Below are positions 9,347 to 17,803 of a stretch of DNA of 64,000 nucleotides, piece by piece. Origin of the DNA: Burkholderiales bacterium (GTDB lineage Bacteria; Pseudomonadota; Gammaproteobacteria; Burkholderiales; Burkholderiaceae_C); assembly GCA_029268225.1 (NCBI GenBank), contig JAJUGJ010000003.1, forward strand, positions 165,924 to 229,923. The letters are read 5' to 3'. A program made the position numbers and the translations under genes. The notes under the pieces were generated by a model. The model saw only the letters and a list, made by a program, of their open reading frames with translations, did not search any database and was not told the origin of the DNA. Position 1 is the stretch's first letter, and every line of letters begins with the position of its first letter.

Positions 9347-11088
9347 GTGTTTGCTGCGGGAAGGCCACTCTGAATGCGGACCATGCCGGCATAGTGTCCG
9401 TTGAGGGCAAGGAGATCGGCGTGGTTTCCTTGCTCGATGATCTGACCTTCAGACATCACACAGATGAGGTCGGCATTGCGGATCGTGCTGAGGCGGTGGG
9501 CGATCAGGATGAGTGTTTTGGCGTGACGCAGGTCTTCAATTGAGCGCTGAACAACGGCTTCCGATTCCGAGTCGAGCGCAGAGGTGGCTTCGTCGAAAAT
9601 CCAGACTGCGGCATCTCGGTAGAGCGCTCGCGCAATGGCCAGTCTTTGGCGCTGTCCGCCCGAGAGCATGCTGCCGTTGGTGCCAATGGGCGCGTCCATG
9701 CCTTCGGGCAGGCTGGACACGTGGTTCCACAGGTTGGCGGCGCGCAGACATTGTTCCACCTTCTGGCGGTTGACGCCTTCCGGGCTGGCGTAGGCGACGT
9801 TGCGCGCCACGCTGCCATCGAACAACACGATGTCTTGGGAAACCACCGCGAAGTGGCGGCGCAGGCTGGCGAGCTTGAGGTCTTCAATGGGCGTATCGTC
9901 CAGCAGGATTTGACCTCCGCTGGGGTGGGCGAAACGCAGCAGGGTGTTGACCACCGTGGTTTTGCCCGCACCTGATGCCCCCACCAGCGCGATGGTTTGA
10001 CCTGCGCCAATCTGGAGGTTGAACTGTTTGAGCGAGGGGGCGGGGGCGCCCTCGTATTGAACGGTCACATCCTTGAACGTGATGTGCCCCTCGCAGGCGG
10101 CCATGGTCTGGGTGCCATGGTCGGGCTCGGCCGGGGCGTTGATGAGGTCGAAGGCGCCACGCGCCGTGATGAGCGCCCCTGTGACAGGCTGGTAGATGTC
10201 GGTAAGGTGCCGCATCGGTGAAATCGTCATCAGCAGCGCTGTGATGAAAGAGACAAACTCGCCGACCGTGGTGGAGCCCTGGCTGGCTTGATAAATGGCC
10301 AAGGTGATGATGATGGAGACGCCCACGGCTGCCACCACCTGAGTCATGGGGGTGATGAGTGAGCTGGTGGCCATGGTCTTCAAGACCATCCGTCGGAGGG
10401 TGTGCGCCTCTTGATCGAAGCGCTGGAGCTCGAACTCTGCGGCGTCAAAGGTTCGAACGACTCGCCACGCGCGCGCGTTGTCATCGACCACATTGACCAG
10501 TCTTTGTTGCGATTCGTATGAGGCCTGTCCGATCTTGTTGAGGCGCTTTTGCACCAGTTTGATGGTGATGCCCAGCAAGGGCATGCTGATGAAGGCCAGC
10601 AGGGTGAGTTGCCAGTTCAGGTACAGCAGGTAGCCGACCAGAAACAGCAGGGACATGGCATCTTTGGTGACCGAGATCATCGAGCCACCCAGAGTCTGCG
10701 ATGCAAACTGCGGGTCGTTGATGATCTTGGTGACGGCGAGGCCTGGGCTGATGCTGGTGAAGAGTTGTGCATCGGCGCGCAGCAGCGCGCGCATGAGGTC
10801 GCGACGCAGGTCCAGCACCACACTGGAGGTGCCCGATGTCATGGTGTAGTTGCCCGCGAAGTTGAATGCGCCGCGGATGGCAAACAGGCCCACGATGATG
10901 ATGGGAACGATCCACAGCGGGTAGTTCAATCCTTCCTTGAAGCCAGAGTCAATGAGCTTCTTGAACAGCGCCGGGATGGCCGGCTCAACCGCAGCACCCA
11001 GCGTGAAGCACAGAAAAGAGGCTGCAAACTTCTTCCAGTGTGGCTTGCCGTAGGCCAGGATTCGCCGGCCGGTTTCTTTGAGTTCCAT
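9343..11088 (-). CDS. MsbA-like lipid/glycolipid exporter ABC half-transporter
   Basis: A 581-residue fused permease-ATPase half-transporter of the MsbA type, acting as a homodimer to flip lipid A-core or another lipid-linked glycan from the inner to the outer leaflet. The six-helix ABC membrane domain covers about 20-310. The ATPase domain has Walker A GASGAGKTT near 375, the signature LSGGQRQRLAIARAL and Walker B VWIFDEATSALD. I chose the ATG at 11088 (MELKETG); an upstream GTG at 11115 would overlap the next gene by 20 bases. A second, different MsbA-like protein lies at 20803-22554. This copy sits between a GT9 and a GT4 gene, so it may serve the dedicated glycan of this operon. Confidence 0.9.
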   Translation of the reverse strand: MELKETGRRILAYGKPHWKKFAASFLCFTLGAAVEPAIPALFKKLIDSGFKEGLNYPLWIVPIIIVGLFAIRGAFNFAGNYTMTSGTSSVVLDLRRDLMRALLRADAQLFTSISPGLAVTKIINDPQFASQTLGGSMISVTKDAMSLLFLVGYLLYLNWQLTLLAFISMPLLGITIKLVQKRLNKIGQASYESQQRLVNVVDDNARAWRVVRTFDAAEFELQRFDQEAHTLRRMVLKTMATSSLITPMTQVVAAVGVSIIITLAIYQASQGSTTVGEFVSFITALLMTISPMRHLTDIYQPVTGALITARGAFDLINAPAEPDHGTQTMAACEGHITFKDVTVQYEGAPAPSLKQFNLQIGAGQTIALVGASGAGKTTVVNTLLRFAHPSGGQILLDDTPIEDLKLASLRRHFAVVSQDIVLFDGSVARNVAYASPEGVNRQKVEQCLRAANLWNHVSSLPEGMDAPIGTNGSMLSGGQRQRLAIARALYRDAAVWIFDEATSALDSESEAVVQRSIEDLRHAKTLILIAHRLSTIRNADLICVMSEGQIIEQGNHADLLALNGHYAGMVRIQSGLPAANT

Positions 11089-11095
11089 GGCTTGC

Positions 11096-12130
11096 TCAGC
11101 GGGATGCGGCGACACCCGCCGACAGGTGAGGCAGGTGACTCATGACATGCGCCGCCGTGATATCGGTCAATCGCTTTGCACGTATGTTGTGCAGGTAAAC
11201 GGGGTCGTGTTCCAGTGGCGGGCGCTCGCCGAGAAGGGCGTAGCTGGGTGTTTGGACCGCTGCCGCCACGTTGGTCATGCCCGTGTCGTTGCCGATGCAC
11301 GCATCGGCCAGTTGCAACACCGCGGCACTGCCCAGTGGCGGCGCGTCGGTGACGATGGCGACATGGGGGTGCAGGGCCGGGGGGATGGCGGATTTGATTT
11401 CCTGTGCCAGCGTGGTTTCACCGGGCCCCCCCAGCAGGATCACACTGCCACCGCGCTCCTCGATGAGTCGCTTGGCCAACTCGGCGAAGTTGGCTGCGCC
11501 CCATTGCTTGTGCACCTCGCTGGTGCCGATGGCGAGTGCGTACCAGGGCCGTTGCAGATGTGACAGTCTGGTTTGCATTTGCGCGACAAACGCAGCTGGA
11601 ACCTCCAGCCGGGGCGGGATGGGCGCCCCACAAAAGCCGTGTGCCACCATGAACGCACTGGCTTCGTGAAAGGCTGCCACGGACTGGCCGGTGTATGCGG
11701 GAATGTAGGGGCCTTGGCTGAGGAAGATGCGCTGTAGCCAACGGTAGCCAAATCCCATGCGCGTGGGGATGCCGCTGAGCCAGGCGACCAATCCTCTGCT
11801 GGCTCGACCTGAAAACAGGATGATCCGATCGAACTGCCGTTGTCTCAGTTGGCTGGCCATGCGATGCATGCCGCGCAGGCCGGCATGCTGCCCTTTGCGC
11901 CCCTCTCCGCGTCGGGGGCGGTGATCGTGGTCAATGATCTCTTCGACCCAGGGCTCGTGACCGATGAATCCGCGTGCCAGCGTCGAGGGTTGCGCAATGA
12001 TCGTGACTTGACCGTTGTGGCTGCGCTCAGCGATCAGGCGGAAGTAGTGGATGTGCCAGATCAGGTCCCCAATGCCAGTGAACTGCAGCAGGATCGCAGT
12101 GCGTGGTCGATGGTCTTGGGCGGCGCGCAT
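11096..12130 (-). CDS. GT9 family glycosyltransferase (heptosyltransferase-like)
   Basis: A 344-residue member of the GT9/ADP-heptose:LPS heptosyltransferase family. The N-terminal motif LLQFTGIGDLIWHIHYF corresponds to the family's GxGD loop. In the C-terminal domain ALAIGTSEVHKQWGAANFAELAKRL and VILLGGPGE match the donor-binding region, and CIGNDTGMTNVAAA is the conserved D-S/T-G-x-x-H-like block with N in place of H. That substitution and the GTSEVHKQW variant suggest a divergent GT9 that may use another donor. The reading frame is open further upstream, but the ATG at 12130 fits family length. It is the first gene of the minus-strand glycan operon, and the 211 bases upstream are a divergent promoter region. 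Confidence 0.82.
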   Translation of the reverse strand: MRAAQDHRPRTAILLQFTGIGDLIWHIHYFRLIAERSHNGQVTIIAQPSTLARGFIGHEPWVEEIIDHDHRPRRGEGRKGQHAGLRGMHRMASQLRQRQFDRIILFSGRASRGLVAWLSGIPTRMGFGYRWLQRIFLSQGPYIPAYTGQSVAAFHEASAFMVAHGFCGAPIPPRLEVPAAFVAQMQTRLSHLQRPWYALAIGTSEVHKQWGAANFAELAKRLIEERGGSVILLGGPGETTLAQEIKSAIPPALHPHVAIVTDAPPLGSAAVLQLADACIGNDTGMTNVAAAVQTPSYALLGERPPLEHDPVYLHNIRAKRLTDITAAHVMSHLPHLSAGVAASR

Positions 12131-12341
12131 GAAGCAGGAGGCAAAAGCAAACGTGTATTTTGCCTTGCATTGGTGCGCTTCAGACAATGCGCACACCGCG
12201 GGTTCGCCGTGATTGACGTGTGCGAATGAAAGGGCTGTGTCGAGCGGTTGCGTTGTGCGACGCTGCGAGCAATCAGGGTGTTGTGAAAACCTCATCAAGC
12301 ATACTTATCCATTTGGTGAAATTTCCAGAGAGACGTGTTAC

Positions 12342-13541
12342 ATGAAGGTTTTGATCCTGCAGCCCACTGGGTCACAAAAAGTTGATGGTTATGTGCGCTG
12401 GTCCTGTGAGTTGATTCGTAAGGATGGTCAGCAGGTGAGGAGCCGTGATGTGCTCTGGTTTGAGGCGCCTGAGCATGATCAGGCCGCCTTGCAAGCGGAT
12501 GACGGGGAGCCTTTTCTGATCGCGGCGTTGATGCAAGCGATGAAAGAGGCTCGCGATATTGAGGTGCGAGGGCGCGTTTCCAAGATGCTGCTGCAGAACC
12601 TTGAGGAGTACATGGCGTTTTGGGTTGCAACAGCGCCCAAAGTGTTTTCTTCGGTGCAGATCTCTGCCGACATGGTGAGCGTTGGCATCCCGGACAGTGT
12701 TGCGGGTGATCCTCTTGGAACCGAAGCGGCGATGGCTGCGTTTTCCGGGGGATTGGATGCCACGTTCTTGGCGTGGCGACATCACACCGGGCGCGCCGGA
12801 TGGCGAAGCCGTCAGATTCGGTTTTTCGTCATGCTCAGTGGATTCGATATCCAGTACAACGAATCAGCGCATGTGGATGCTTCGATGTCCAATGCGATCC
12901 AGACGCTTGGCAGCATTGGTGCGTCACTGAAGACGCTGAGAACGAACCTGCGCAAAGTCCTCGATGTTCCCTGGAATCATCTGCACGGGACCGCTCTGGT
13001 CGCGTGCATGCACTTCTACAAGCATCAGGCGCGAACGATGTTGCTGGGCAGTTGTGAGAAGTACGACGATTTGATCATTCCCTGGGGTTCATCCCCGATC
13101 TCTGATCCATTGTTGTCTTCTTCCAGCTTGAGAGTCATACACGACAGCGCGGAGTTCTCTCGGTCTGAAAAGGCTGCCGGCATTGCCGACTGGCCTGCAG
13201 GGCAGGCACATCTCCGCGTGTGCTGGCTGGCGAGTAATCCCGGTGGGAATTGCCTGAAATGCGAGAAGTGCTTGCGTACGATGGCGAACTTCGCGAGCCA
13301 AGGTTTGCCGGTTCCGAGCAGCCTGGGTGGAAGTGAGGCCTATTTGAACAAGTATATTTTTCGGACCAAGCTCAGAACCCAGCCACAGGAAGCGGAATGG
13401 CGTGCGATTGCGGCGGCTGGTGTTGGCCGCAAGAAGAGCCTGTGGCAATACTGGGTGCCGGTGATGCTGGCGTTCTCCAAGTTGCGCCGTGCGTACTACG
13501 TGGCGACGGGTCAAGGTGCTCGCGCAGGTGTGAACAGGTGA
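12342..13541 (+). CDS. QueC-like PP-loop ATPase-family protein in glycan locus, function unknown
   Basis: A 399-residue protein that I do not recognise as a named gene. A pyrophosphatase-type P-loop FSGGLDATF lies at about 134-142 (QueC enzymes have SGGxDS; Ala replaces the Ser here). A cysteine cluster follows at C294, C304, C307 and C310 (C-x9-C-x2-C-x2-C), the spacing expected of a QueC-type zinc site. Between them are GTALVACMHFY, MLLGSC and IIPWGSSPISDPLLSS, consistent with an ATP-dependent adenylating enzyme. True QueC is about 220 residues, so this is an N- and C-terminally extended relative. It is transcribed alone, divergent from the GT9 gene, and its last 31 bases overlap the 3' end of the gene on the other strand. 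A role in modifying a glycan carboxylate is only a guess. Confidence 0.75.
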   Translation: MKVLILQPTGSQKVDGYVRWSCELIRKDGQQVRSRDVLWFEAPEHDQAALQADDGEPFLIAALMQAMKEARDIEVRGRVSKMLLQNLEEYMAFWVATAPKVFSSVQISADMVSVGIPDSVAGDPLGTEAAMAAFSGGLDATFLAWRHHTGRAGWRSRQIRFFVMLSGFDIQYNESAHVDASMSNAIQTLGSIGASLKTLRTNLRKVLDVPWNHLHGTALVACMHFYKHQARTMLLGSCEKYDDLIIPWGSSPISDPLLSSSSLRVIHDSAEFSRSEKAAGIADWPAGQAHLRVCWLASNPGGNCLKCEKCLRTMANFASQGLPVPSSLGGSEAYLNKYIFRTKLRTQPQEAEWRAIAAAGVGRKKSLWQYWVPVMLAFSKLRRAYYVATGQGARAGVNR

Positions 13542-14620
13542 TCAAGTTGGGTGCGCAGGCGCTGCTGTGCGTGAGTGAACCCCATTGACCATGACTCGGG
13601 GTCTTGATTGGTCTCGGGTATTCGTTGCAGGCGTGACTGCAATTCATCTCGCCATGTTGCCTCGGTCCATTCAATGTGATGCCGCTCAAGGTCGATCATC
13701 TTGAATAGCAGCTTTTTCTTGCTCTCATTGAGTGTGCTGTCGACCTCCTTTTCGGCTTTGCTCATGCACAGGGCGGGGGTGCCCTCGTTCATCGAGCAGA
13801 TGCTGAGGTGATAGATGTCACTGATGCAAAATTGTGCGTGCCTCAGCAACGCGCGTTGTCCGTTTAGCCGCCAGTGAAAAGTGGGGCGTGGCCATTGGTT
13901 TTTGAGCCAGTTGATGTGGATCCCGCGCAAACCAGTCTGCGCTTCAACGAAGCGCACCACCTCCTGTGCTTCCTTGGGCCGCAGACTGCGATGAAAGCAA
14001 TGCGCGAAGTATCGCCCTCGGTGCTGACTGGGGGCAAACGGTTTGAGCAGGCTCGCGCAGTCGAAGCCAAGTTGCACATGAGGGCCGGGGTTCAATACCT
14101 CACGCTGGATCAGAGCCAATGAGCCGGGATCCCGAAGAATGACAGCATCGGCAGATTGAATGAAGTTTGCATAACGGGTACGCAGATCTTCGTCGGACGA
14201 CAGGAACTTGGACGCGCCCAAAGCGCATCCACCTGCGACAACAATGCGAGTGTCAGGCAGGTGTTTTTTGAGGTCCAGATAAATGGTTAACCACTCTTCG
14301 GCTGTGGAGCGTTGTCCTGCTACGCCGCGGCGACCAGGGTAAGAATCGAGACCCCACATGGGGTTATTCAAAAAGTCACCCCAAAAGACGATGGTGTGAT
14401 ACCGGCGAAGATCATTGATGTATCGAGTCATGCGGTAGCGCAAACCACCAATGCGGTCGCGTCCCTGCGTGACAATCAATTCAAATGGTGAATTGATTGT
14501 TGAGAAGTAGCGATGCGCAGATTCATCAACTGTGTACATCCCACTGTTTCTCGGATTGTAGGCGCATATGACGCCAGTCAGGGGGGCGTTTTGATTGATT
14601 CTGAATGGCGTGTGCGGCAT
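13511..14620 (-). CDS. Polysaccharide pyruvyl transferase-like protein
   Basis: A 369-residue protein resembling the polysaccharide pyruvyl transferase family (CsaB/WcaK-like GT-B fold). Supporting blocks are TIVFWGDFLNNPMWG and IVVAGGCALG near the N-terminal domain, AVILRDPGSLALIQ in the middle, and CISDIYHLSICSMNEGTPAL near residue 270, which aligns with the family block containing a conserved histidine and a following G-x-P. A ketal-pyruvate transfer from PEP to a glycan is the family reaction; here it is inferred from a weak match. It heads no obvious operon but runs with the GT25 and GT8-like genes. Its 3' end overlaps the plus-strand QueC-like gene by 31 bases. Confidence 0.6.
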   Translation of the reverse strand: MPHTPFRINQNAPLTGVICAYNPRNSGMYTVDESAHRYFSTINSPFELIVTQGRDRIGGLRYRMTRYINDLRRYHTIVFWGDFLNNPMWGLDSYPGRRGVAGQRSTAEEWLTIYLDLKKHLPDTRIVVAGGCALGASKFLSSDEDLRTRYANFIQSADAVILRDPGSLALIQREVLNPGPHVQLGFDCASLLKPFAPSQHRGRYFAHCFHRSLRPKEAQEVVRFVEAQTGLRGIHINWLKNQWPRPTFHWRLNGQRALLRHAQFCISDIYHLSICSMNEGTPALCMSKAEKEVDSTLNESKKKLLFKMIDLERHHIEWTEATWRDELQSRLQRIPETNQDPESWSMGFTHAQQRLRTQLDHLFTPARAP

Positions 14621-14653
14621 ATGAGCTGATGTCGCCTGGTGTATCCGTGAATT

Positions 14654-15397
14654 TTAACGCGCCAGAGGACTTTGCTTTTGACGTCGGCGAAAATGCACTC
14701 TGCCGAGCATTAAGGTGATATTGAAGTGTTTCTGGATGGAGCGCCAAATTCTAGGTAGAAAATGATGATTTCTGCTGGTATTTTTTCTGCCGCCTCCCGA
14801 AATGTCGGACGGGCTTTCTCGGTCGTGTAGTACCACAACAGGGCTGATGCCTGCAATTGGTAAGGATTTTTGCCAATATCGATCGAGGCTGGTGTCTACC
14901 GGCTCGTTGATGCTGCTGAAGTGATCTATCAAAGATTGTGCTCCGTGTTTGGATAGCACATACCCTTGCATGCCGCTAAGATTTTTGGTGGGTAGTAAAA
15001 GTCGGTGATGAGGCCGAATTTTTGCAATTGAATGCCCGACTTGTTTTTGTAGGGCACCAAGACGGATTACAGGGGTAACGTCGAGCAATGCTGGAAGTTG
15101 GGCGATCACTTCGCTGAAATCAGGCGCAATCAGCGCGTCATCCTCGAGGATGATCGCATAGGGATGAGGCCCCGTGGCGAGGGCGTTCCAAGCTGCAATG
15201 TGACTGAGATAACAGGCGTATTCATTCGGAAAAATGGATGTTCGCTTGAGATCTTGCTCATGTTTTTGTAGGAACTCGGTGGCGCTGCCATCGATTGCGC
15301 ATACCCATGAAACCTCAATGTTCAGTGGGGATAATTGTGCCTGTATCGCCTCGCGTCTGTCAGGACGTCTTTGCAAGTTGATGACATAAGCATGCAT
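14654..15397 (-). CDS. GT25 family glycosyltransferase (LPS galactosyltransferase type)
   Basis: A 247-residue glycosyltransferase of family 25, which includes LgtB/LpsA-type beta-galactosyltransferases of LPS biosynthesis. It starts MHAYVINLQRRPDRRE, the typical GT25 opening. ACYLSHIAAWNALA follows, then the acidic metal-binding block YAIILEDDALI near residue 84 and MQGYVLSKHGAQSLID near 145. It lacks a signal peptide and is probably a peripheral inner-membrane enzyme; the C-terminus is basic. The gene is 11 bases downstream of the GT8-like gene and in the same orientation. It is visibly AT-richer than the flanking housekeeping genes (one 60-base line, 14701-14760, has 26 G/C), consistent with horizontal acquisition. 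Confidence 0.88.
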   Translation of the reverse strand: MHAYVINLQRRPDRREAIQAQLSPLNIEVSWVCAIDGSATEFLQKHEQDLKRTSIFPNEYACYLSHIAAWNALATGPHPYAIILEDDALIAPDFSEVIAQLPALLDVTPVIRLGALQKQVGHSIAKIRPHHRLLLPTKNLSGMQGYVLSKHGAQSLIDHFSSINEPVDTSLDRYWQKSLPIAGISPVVVLHDRESPSDISGGGRKNTSRNHHFLPRIWRSIQKHFNITLMLGRVHFRRRQKQSPLAR

Positions 15398-15408
15398 GCG
15401 AAAATCTT

Positions 15409-16191
15409 TCAGACCGAAGTATCCCAGCAGTCACGAAGCCGGGTGGTGTCAAATGGGTAATGGAGATGGCCCTTGAGCCAATAGCGTGGGCCATATCGGA
15501 GTGTCAAATACCCCGTTTCAAAAATGGTGTGTGGTTTCGGGGCGCCGTGGAACTTGACGATTGATGCGTTCGAGGCAATTTTATGTGCAGTGTCCCAATC
15601 TTTGATCCCTTGTCGCATGACGTGCTTGAAACTGACGATGTGACTACTTGGGAATGTGGCAAAAGATCGGTGGTGTGCGTGCATGGCGCCAGCGATGAAG
15701 TCCTGGTCGCCTGGTACGTGTTCGGGGTAACGAATCCCCGACTGAAAATCACCATGAATGAATCCGAGCCGTGCATTGCGAATGCGCATCACCGACGAGT
15801 TGACTTCGCTTTGGGACCACCCTCGCACAATGACCAGATCTTCGTTGCACTGATCGGCGAATGCCACGATGGGCTCCAAGGGGCCTTGGATGATCACGCT
15901 GAGGTCAAGGTAGATGAAATCAGGGTAGGGGACGTACTTTGGGTTGAACAGGGAGAGCTTGTAGTACGTGGGGTGGGTTCCAGAGTGTTGGAACTCTGGC
16001 CAAGCGGAGGCATCGATCTGAACAATGTCCGGGTGGATGGCACGCACCTGGTCCGTGATGCAGATCAGCCGAGGCGCCTGCGGTGAAAACCGCCGGAGCA
16101 TCCTGTAAAGGCGGTCGATGCTGGCATTGGCCTGACCTTGCATGGAGCCGGTGGCGACACAGGCATACGTGAGGATTGCGTTGGGTGTCAT
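15409..16191 (-). CDS. GT8-like glycosyltransferase or related nucleotide-diphospho-sugar transferase
   Basis: A 260-residue protein with a GT-A-like layout. YACVATGSM opens the first strand, LICITDQ and IVQIDASAWPE follow, and YYKLSLFNPKYV plus DFIYLDLSVIIQGPLEP corresponds to the GT8 region that normally carries the D-x-D metal site. Here the triplet is D-L-S, so the second aspartate is missing; catalysis may differ or be lost. Later blocks are GDQDFIAGAMHAH and SFKHVMRQGIKDWD. I chose the ATG at 16191; a TTG at 16206 would add five residues. It is the first gene of a three-gene minus-strand unit with the GT25 and pyruvyl-transferase-like genes. Confidence 0.65.
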   Translation of the reverse strand: MTPNAILTYACVATGSMQGQANASIDRLYRMLRRFSPQAPRLICITDQVRAIHPDIVQIDASAWPEFQHSGTHPTYYKLSLFNPKYVPYPDFIYLDLSVIIQGPLEPIVAFADQCNEDLVIVRGWSQSEVNSSVMRIRNARLGFIHGDFQSGIRYPEHVPGDQDFIAGAMHAHHRSFATFPSSHIVSFKHVMRQGIKDWDTAHKIASNASIVKFHGAPKPHTIFETGYLTLRYGPRYWLKGHLHYPFDTTRLRDCWDTSV

Positions 16192-16249
16192 GACGGGATG
16201 AAGCAAGGGTGGGCGCAGGTGTGAAGGGCTGCCATGTTAAGCTGACAAG

Positions 16250-17131
16250 ATGCCTTCTGAAGTCGTCTTCGTACACCATCAACCAGCGTTGCGCAACATA
16301 GGTGACGAGTTGTGTTCCCCACGGCACTACTTCGATTTCGTTCAGCCCAGAGCACGCATGGCCATCATTGGGGGCGGGGTGTTTTCAGACTTGGGCGAGA
16401 AGGCGTTAGGCCGCTTGCGAATACCAGCGTCGGATGCGGTGTTGTGGGGGGTTGGACGCTCCGTCAAGCGGGCAGGCGATCGTCTTCAGGTCATTGACCA
16501 TCTGCCGCACTTGGCGTGGGGGTTGCGGGACATGGATGGCGTGGCCGACCTTGCGCACTTTCTGCCCTGTGTGAGTTGCCTGCACCCGATGCTCGAAGAG
16601 CCGATCGTGGGTGACAAAACCTTGTTGTTTGTCAATGCCGATCAGCGTGTGACCCGAGAGGCCGATGTCCCGGCTTTGCAGGCCTTGGCCGCAGAACGGG
16701 GCTGGGTGTTTTTGCAAAACAGCTGCAGCGACGAAGAGATGAAGGCAGCCTTGGCCAGCTGTGCCCGGGTGGTCACCAATTCTTTCCATGGTGCCTATTG
16801 GTCTCTTTTGTCCGGGCACGCCGTCAAGGTCATCGGCTATTCGTCGAAGTTCGAGAGCCTGTTTCGAGCCTTGCGTTTGCCCGTGAGTGCACTGCTGCGC
16901 TACGAGAAGCCGCGTAAGCATGCATGGCTGACGCGTTGGCTGGGGCAAGGCTCGCAGACTTCGGAGCTGGTGGCGCAGCTCAAACGGATGTCCGGCGACG
17001 AGGGCTTTGTGGCTTTGCCTGATCCTGCGGCCATCCGGCAGGAGTTCCGGGCCATGAACCTGCGCTTTGCGCAGGGCTTGGTGGAAGCGGGGGCGTTCAA
17101 GGACGTGCGAGTCAACGTGCTGCAGCGTTGA
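16250..17131 (+). CDS. Polysaccharide pyruvyl transferase family protein
   Basis: A 293-residue protein of the polysaccharide pyruvyl transferase family. Motifs seen are NIGDELCSPRHYF at the N-terminus (the family's G-D-E/N block), MAIIGGGVFSDLG, VLWGVGRSV, TLLFVNADQRV, and the diagnostic VVTNSFHGAYWSLLSGHAVKVIG followed by SKFESLF. Members move pyruvate from PEP to a sugar hydroxyl, giving an acidic ketal on a surface polymer. It is divergent from the GT8-like gene (58 bases between starts) and stands 92 bases before gmhA on the same strand. It is a better family match than the protein at 13511-14620. Confidence 0.82.
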   Translation: MPSEVVFVHHQPALRNIGDELCSPRHYFDFVQPRARMAIIGGGVFSDLGEKALGRLRIPASDAVLWGVGRSVKRAGDRLQVIDHLPHLAWGLRDMDGVADLAHFLPCVSCLHPMLEEPIVGDKTLLFVNADQRVTREADVPALQALAAERGWVFLQNSCSDEEMKAALASCARVVTNSFHGAYWSLLSGHAVKVIGYSSKFESLFRALRLPVSALLRYEKPRKHAWLTRWLGQGSQTSELVAQLKRMSGDEGFVALPDPAAIRQEFRAMNLRFAQGLVEAGAFKDVRVNVLQR

Positions 17132-17223
17132 GGTTTTGCGCTCTTGGCTCGGGGACTCAGTTGTTCTGGGTGCGATCAGCGACAATGAGCGGTTTGCAAC
17201 GCAGCACCGCCCGAGATTCCGCC

Positions 17224-17793
17224 ATGAGTGATCTGTTCATCCGCAACCTGACCGAACATCTGTCGCTGTTTCGGACGCTGGAGGCATTGGATGGCGCGGT
17301 GAGGGAGGCGGGGCAACTCATGTCGGCGGCCTTGCAGGACGGGCACAAGTTGCTGTTTTGTGGCAATGGGGGGTCGGCCGCAGACAGCCAGCACCTGGCT
17401 TCCGAGCTGACCGGTCGCTTCATCAAAGATCGCCGGCCGCTGGCCGCCGTGGCGCTGTCAACCGACAGCTCGGCCTTGACCTGTATCGGCAACGACTATG
17501 CCTTCGAAGAGGTGTTCGCTCGCCAACTGGTGGCGTTGGGGCGCCCGGGTGATGTGCTGGTGGCGATTTCGACGTCGGGCAACTCTCGCAATGTGCTGCG
17601 TGCTGTGCAAGAGGCGCGCGCGCTGGGCATGCCGGTGATTGGCTTGCTGGGGCGTGACGGTGGCGCGATGGCGCCGCTGTGCGATGTGCCGGTGGTGGTG
17701 CCGAGCACGGTGACCGCGCGCATTCAGGAGGCGCACATCCTGATTGGCCACACCTTGTGTGGCCTGATCGAAGAGACGCTGGGCTTGGCATGA
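17224..17793 (+). CDS. gmhA: Sedoheptulose 7-phosphate isomerase
   Basis: GmhA converts D-sedoheptulose 7-phosphate to D-glycero-D-manno-heptose 7-phosphate, the first step of ADP-heptose synthesis for the LPS core. The 189 residues match the SIS-domain family in full, with CGNGGSAADSQHLASELTGRF near residue 43, the phosphate-binding ISTSGNSRNVLRA near 113, and the C-terminal EAHILIGHTLC helix. The ATG at 17224 (MSDLFIRN) is chosen; the frame is open upstream but without homology. It starts a plus-strand heptose operon with hldA ten bases after its stop and the hldC-gmhB fusion overlapping hldA. Confidence 0.96.
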   Translation: MSDLFIRNLTEHLSLFRTLEALDGAVREAGQLMSAALQDGHKLLFCGNGGSAADSQHLASELTGRFIKDRRPLAAVALSTDSSALTCIGNDYAFEEVFARQLVALGRPGDVLVAISTSGNSRNVLRAVQEARALGMPVIGLLGRDGGAMAPLCDVPVVVPSTVTARIQEAHILIGHTLCGLIEETLGLA

Positions 17794-17803
17794 GGTGCCC
17801 CCA

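Noticed and set aside
12342..13541. Calling this gene queC (queuosine synthesis)
   Set aside because: It is far too long, Ala replaces the P-loop serine, and queD, queE or queF are absent nearby.
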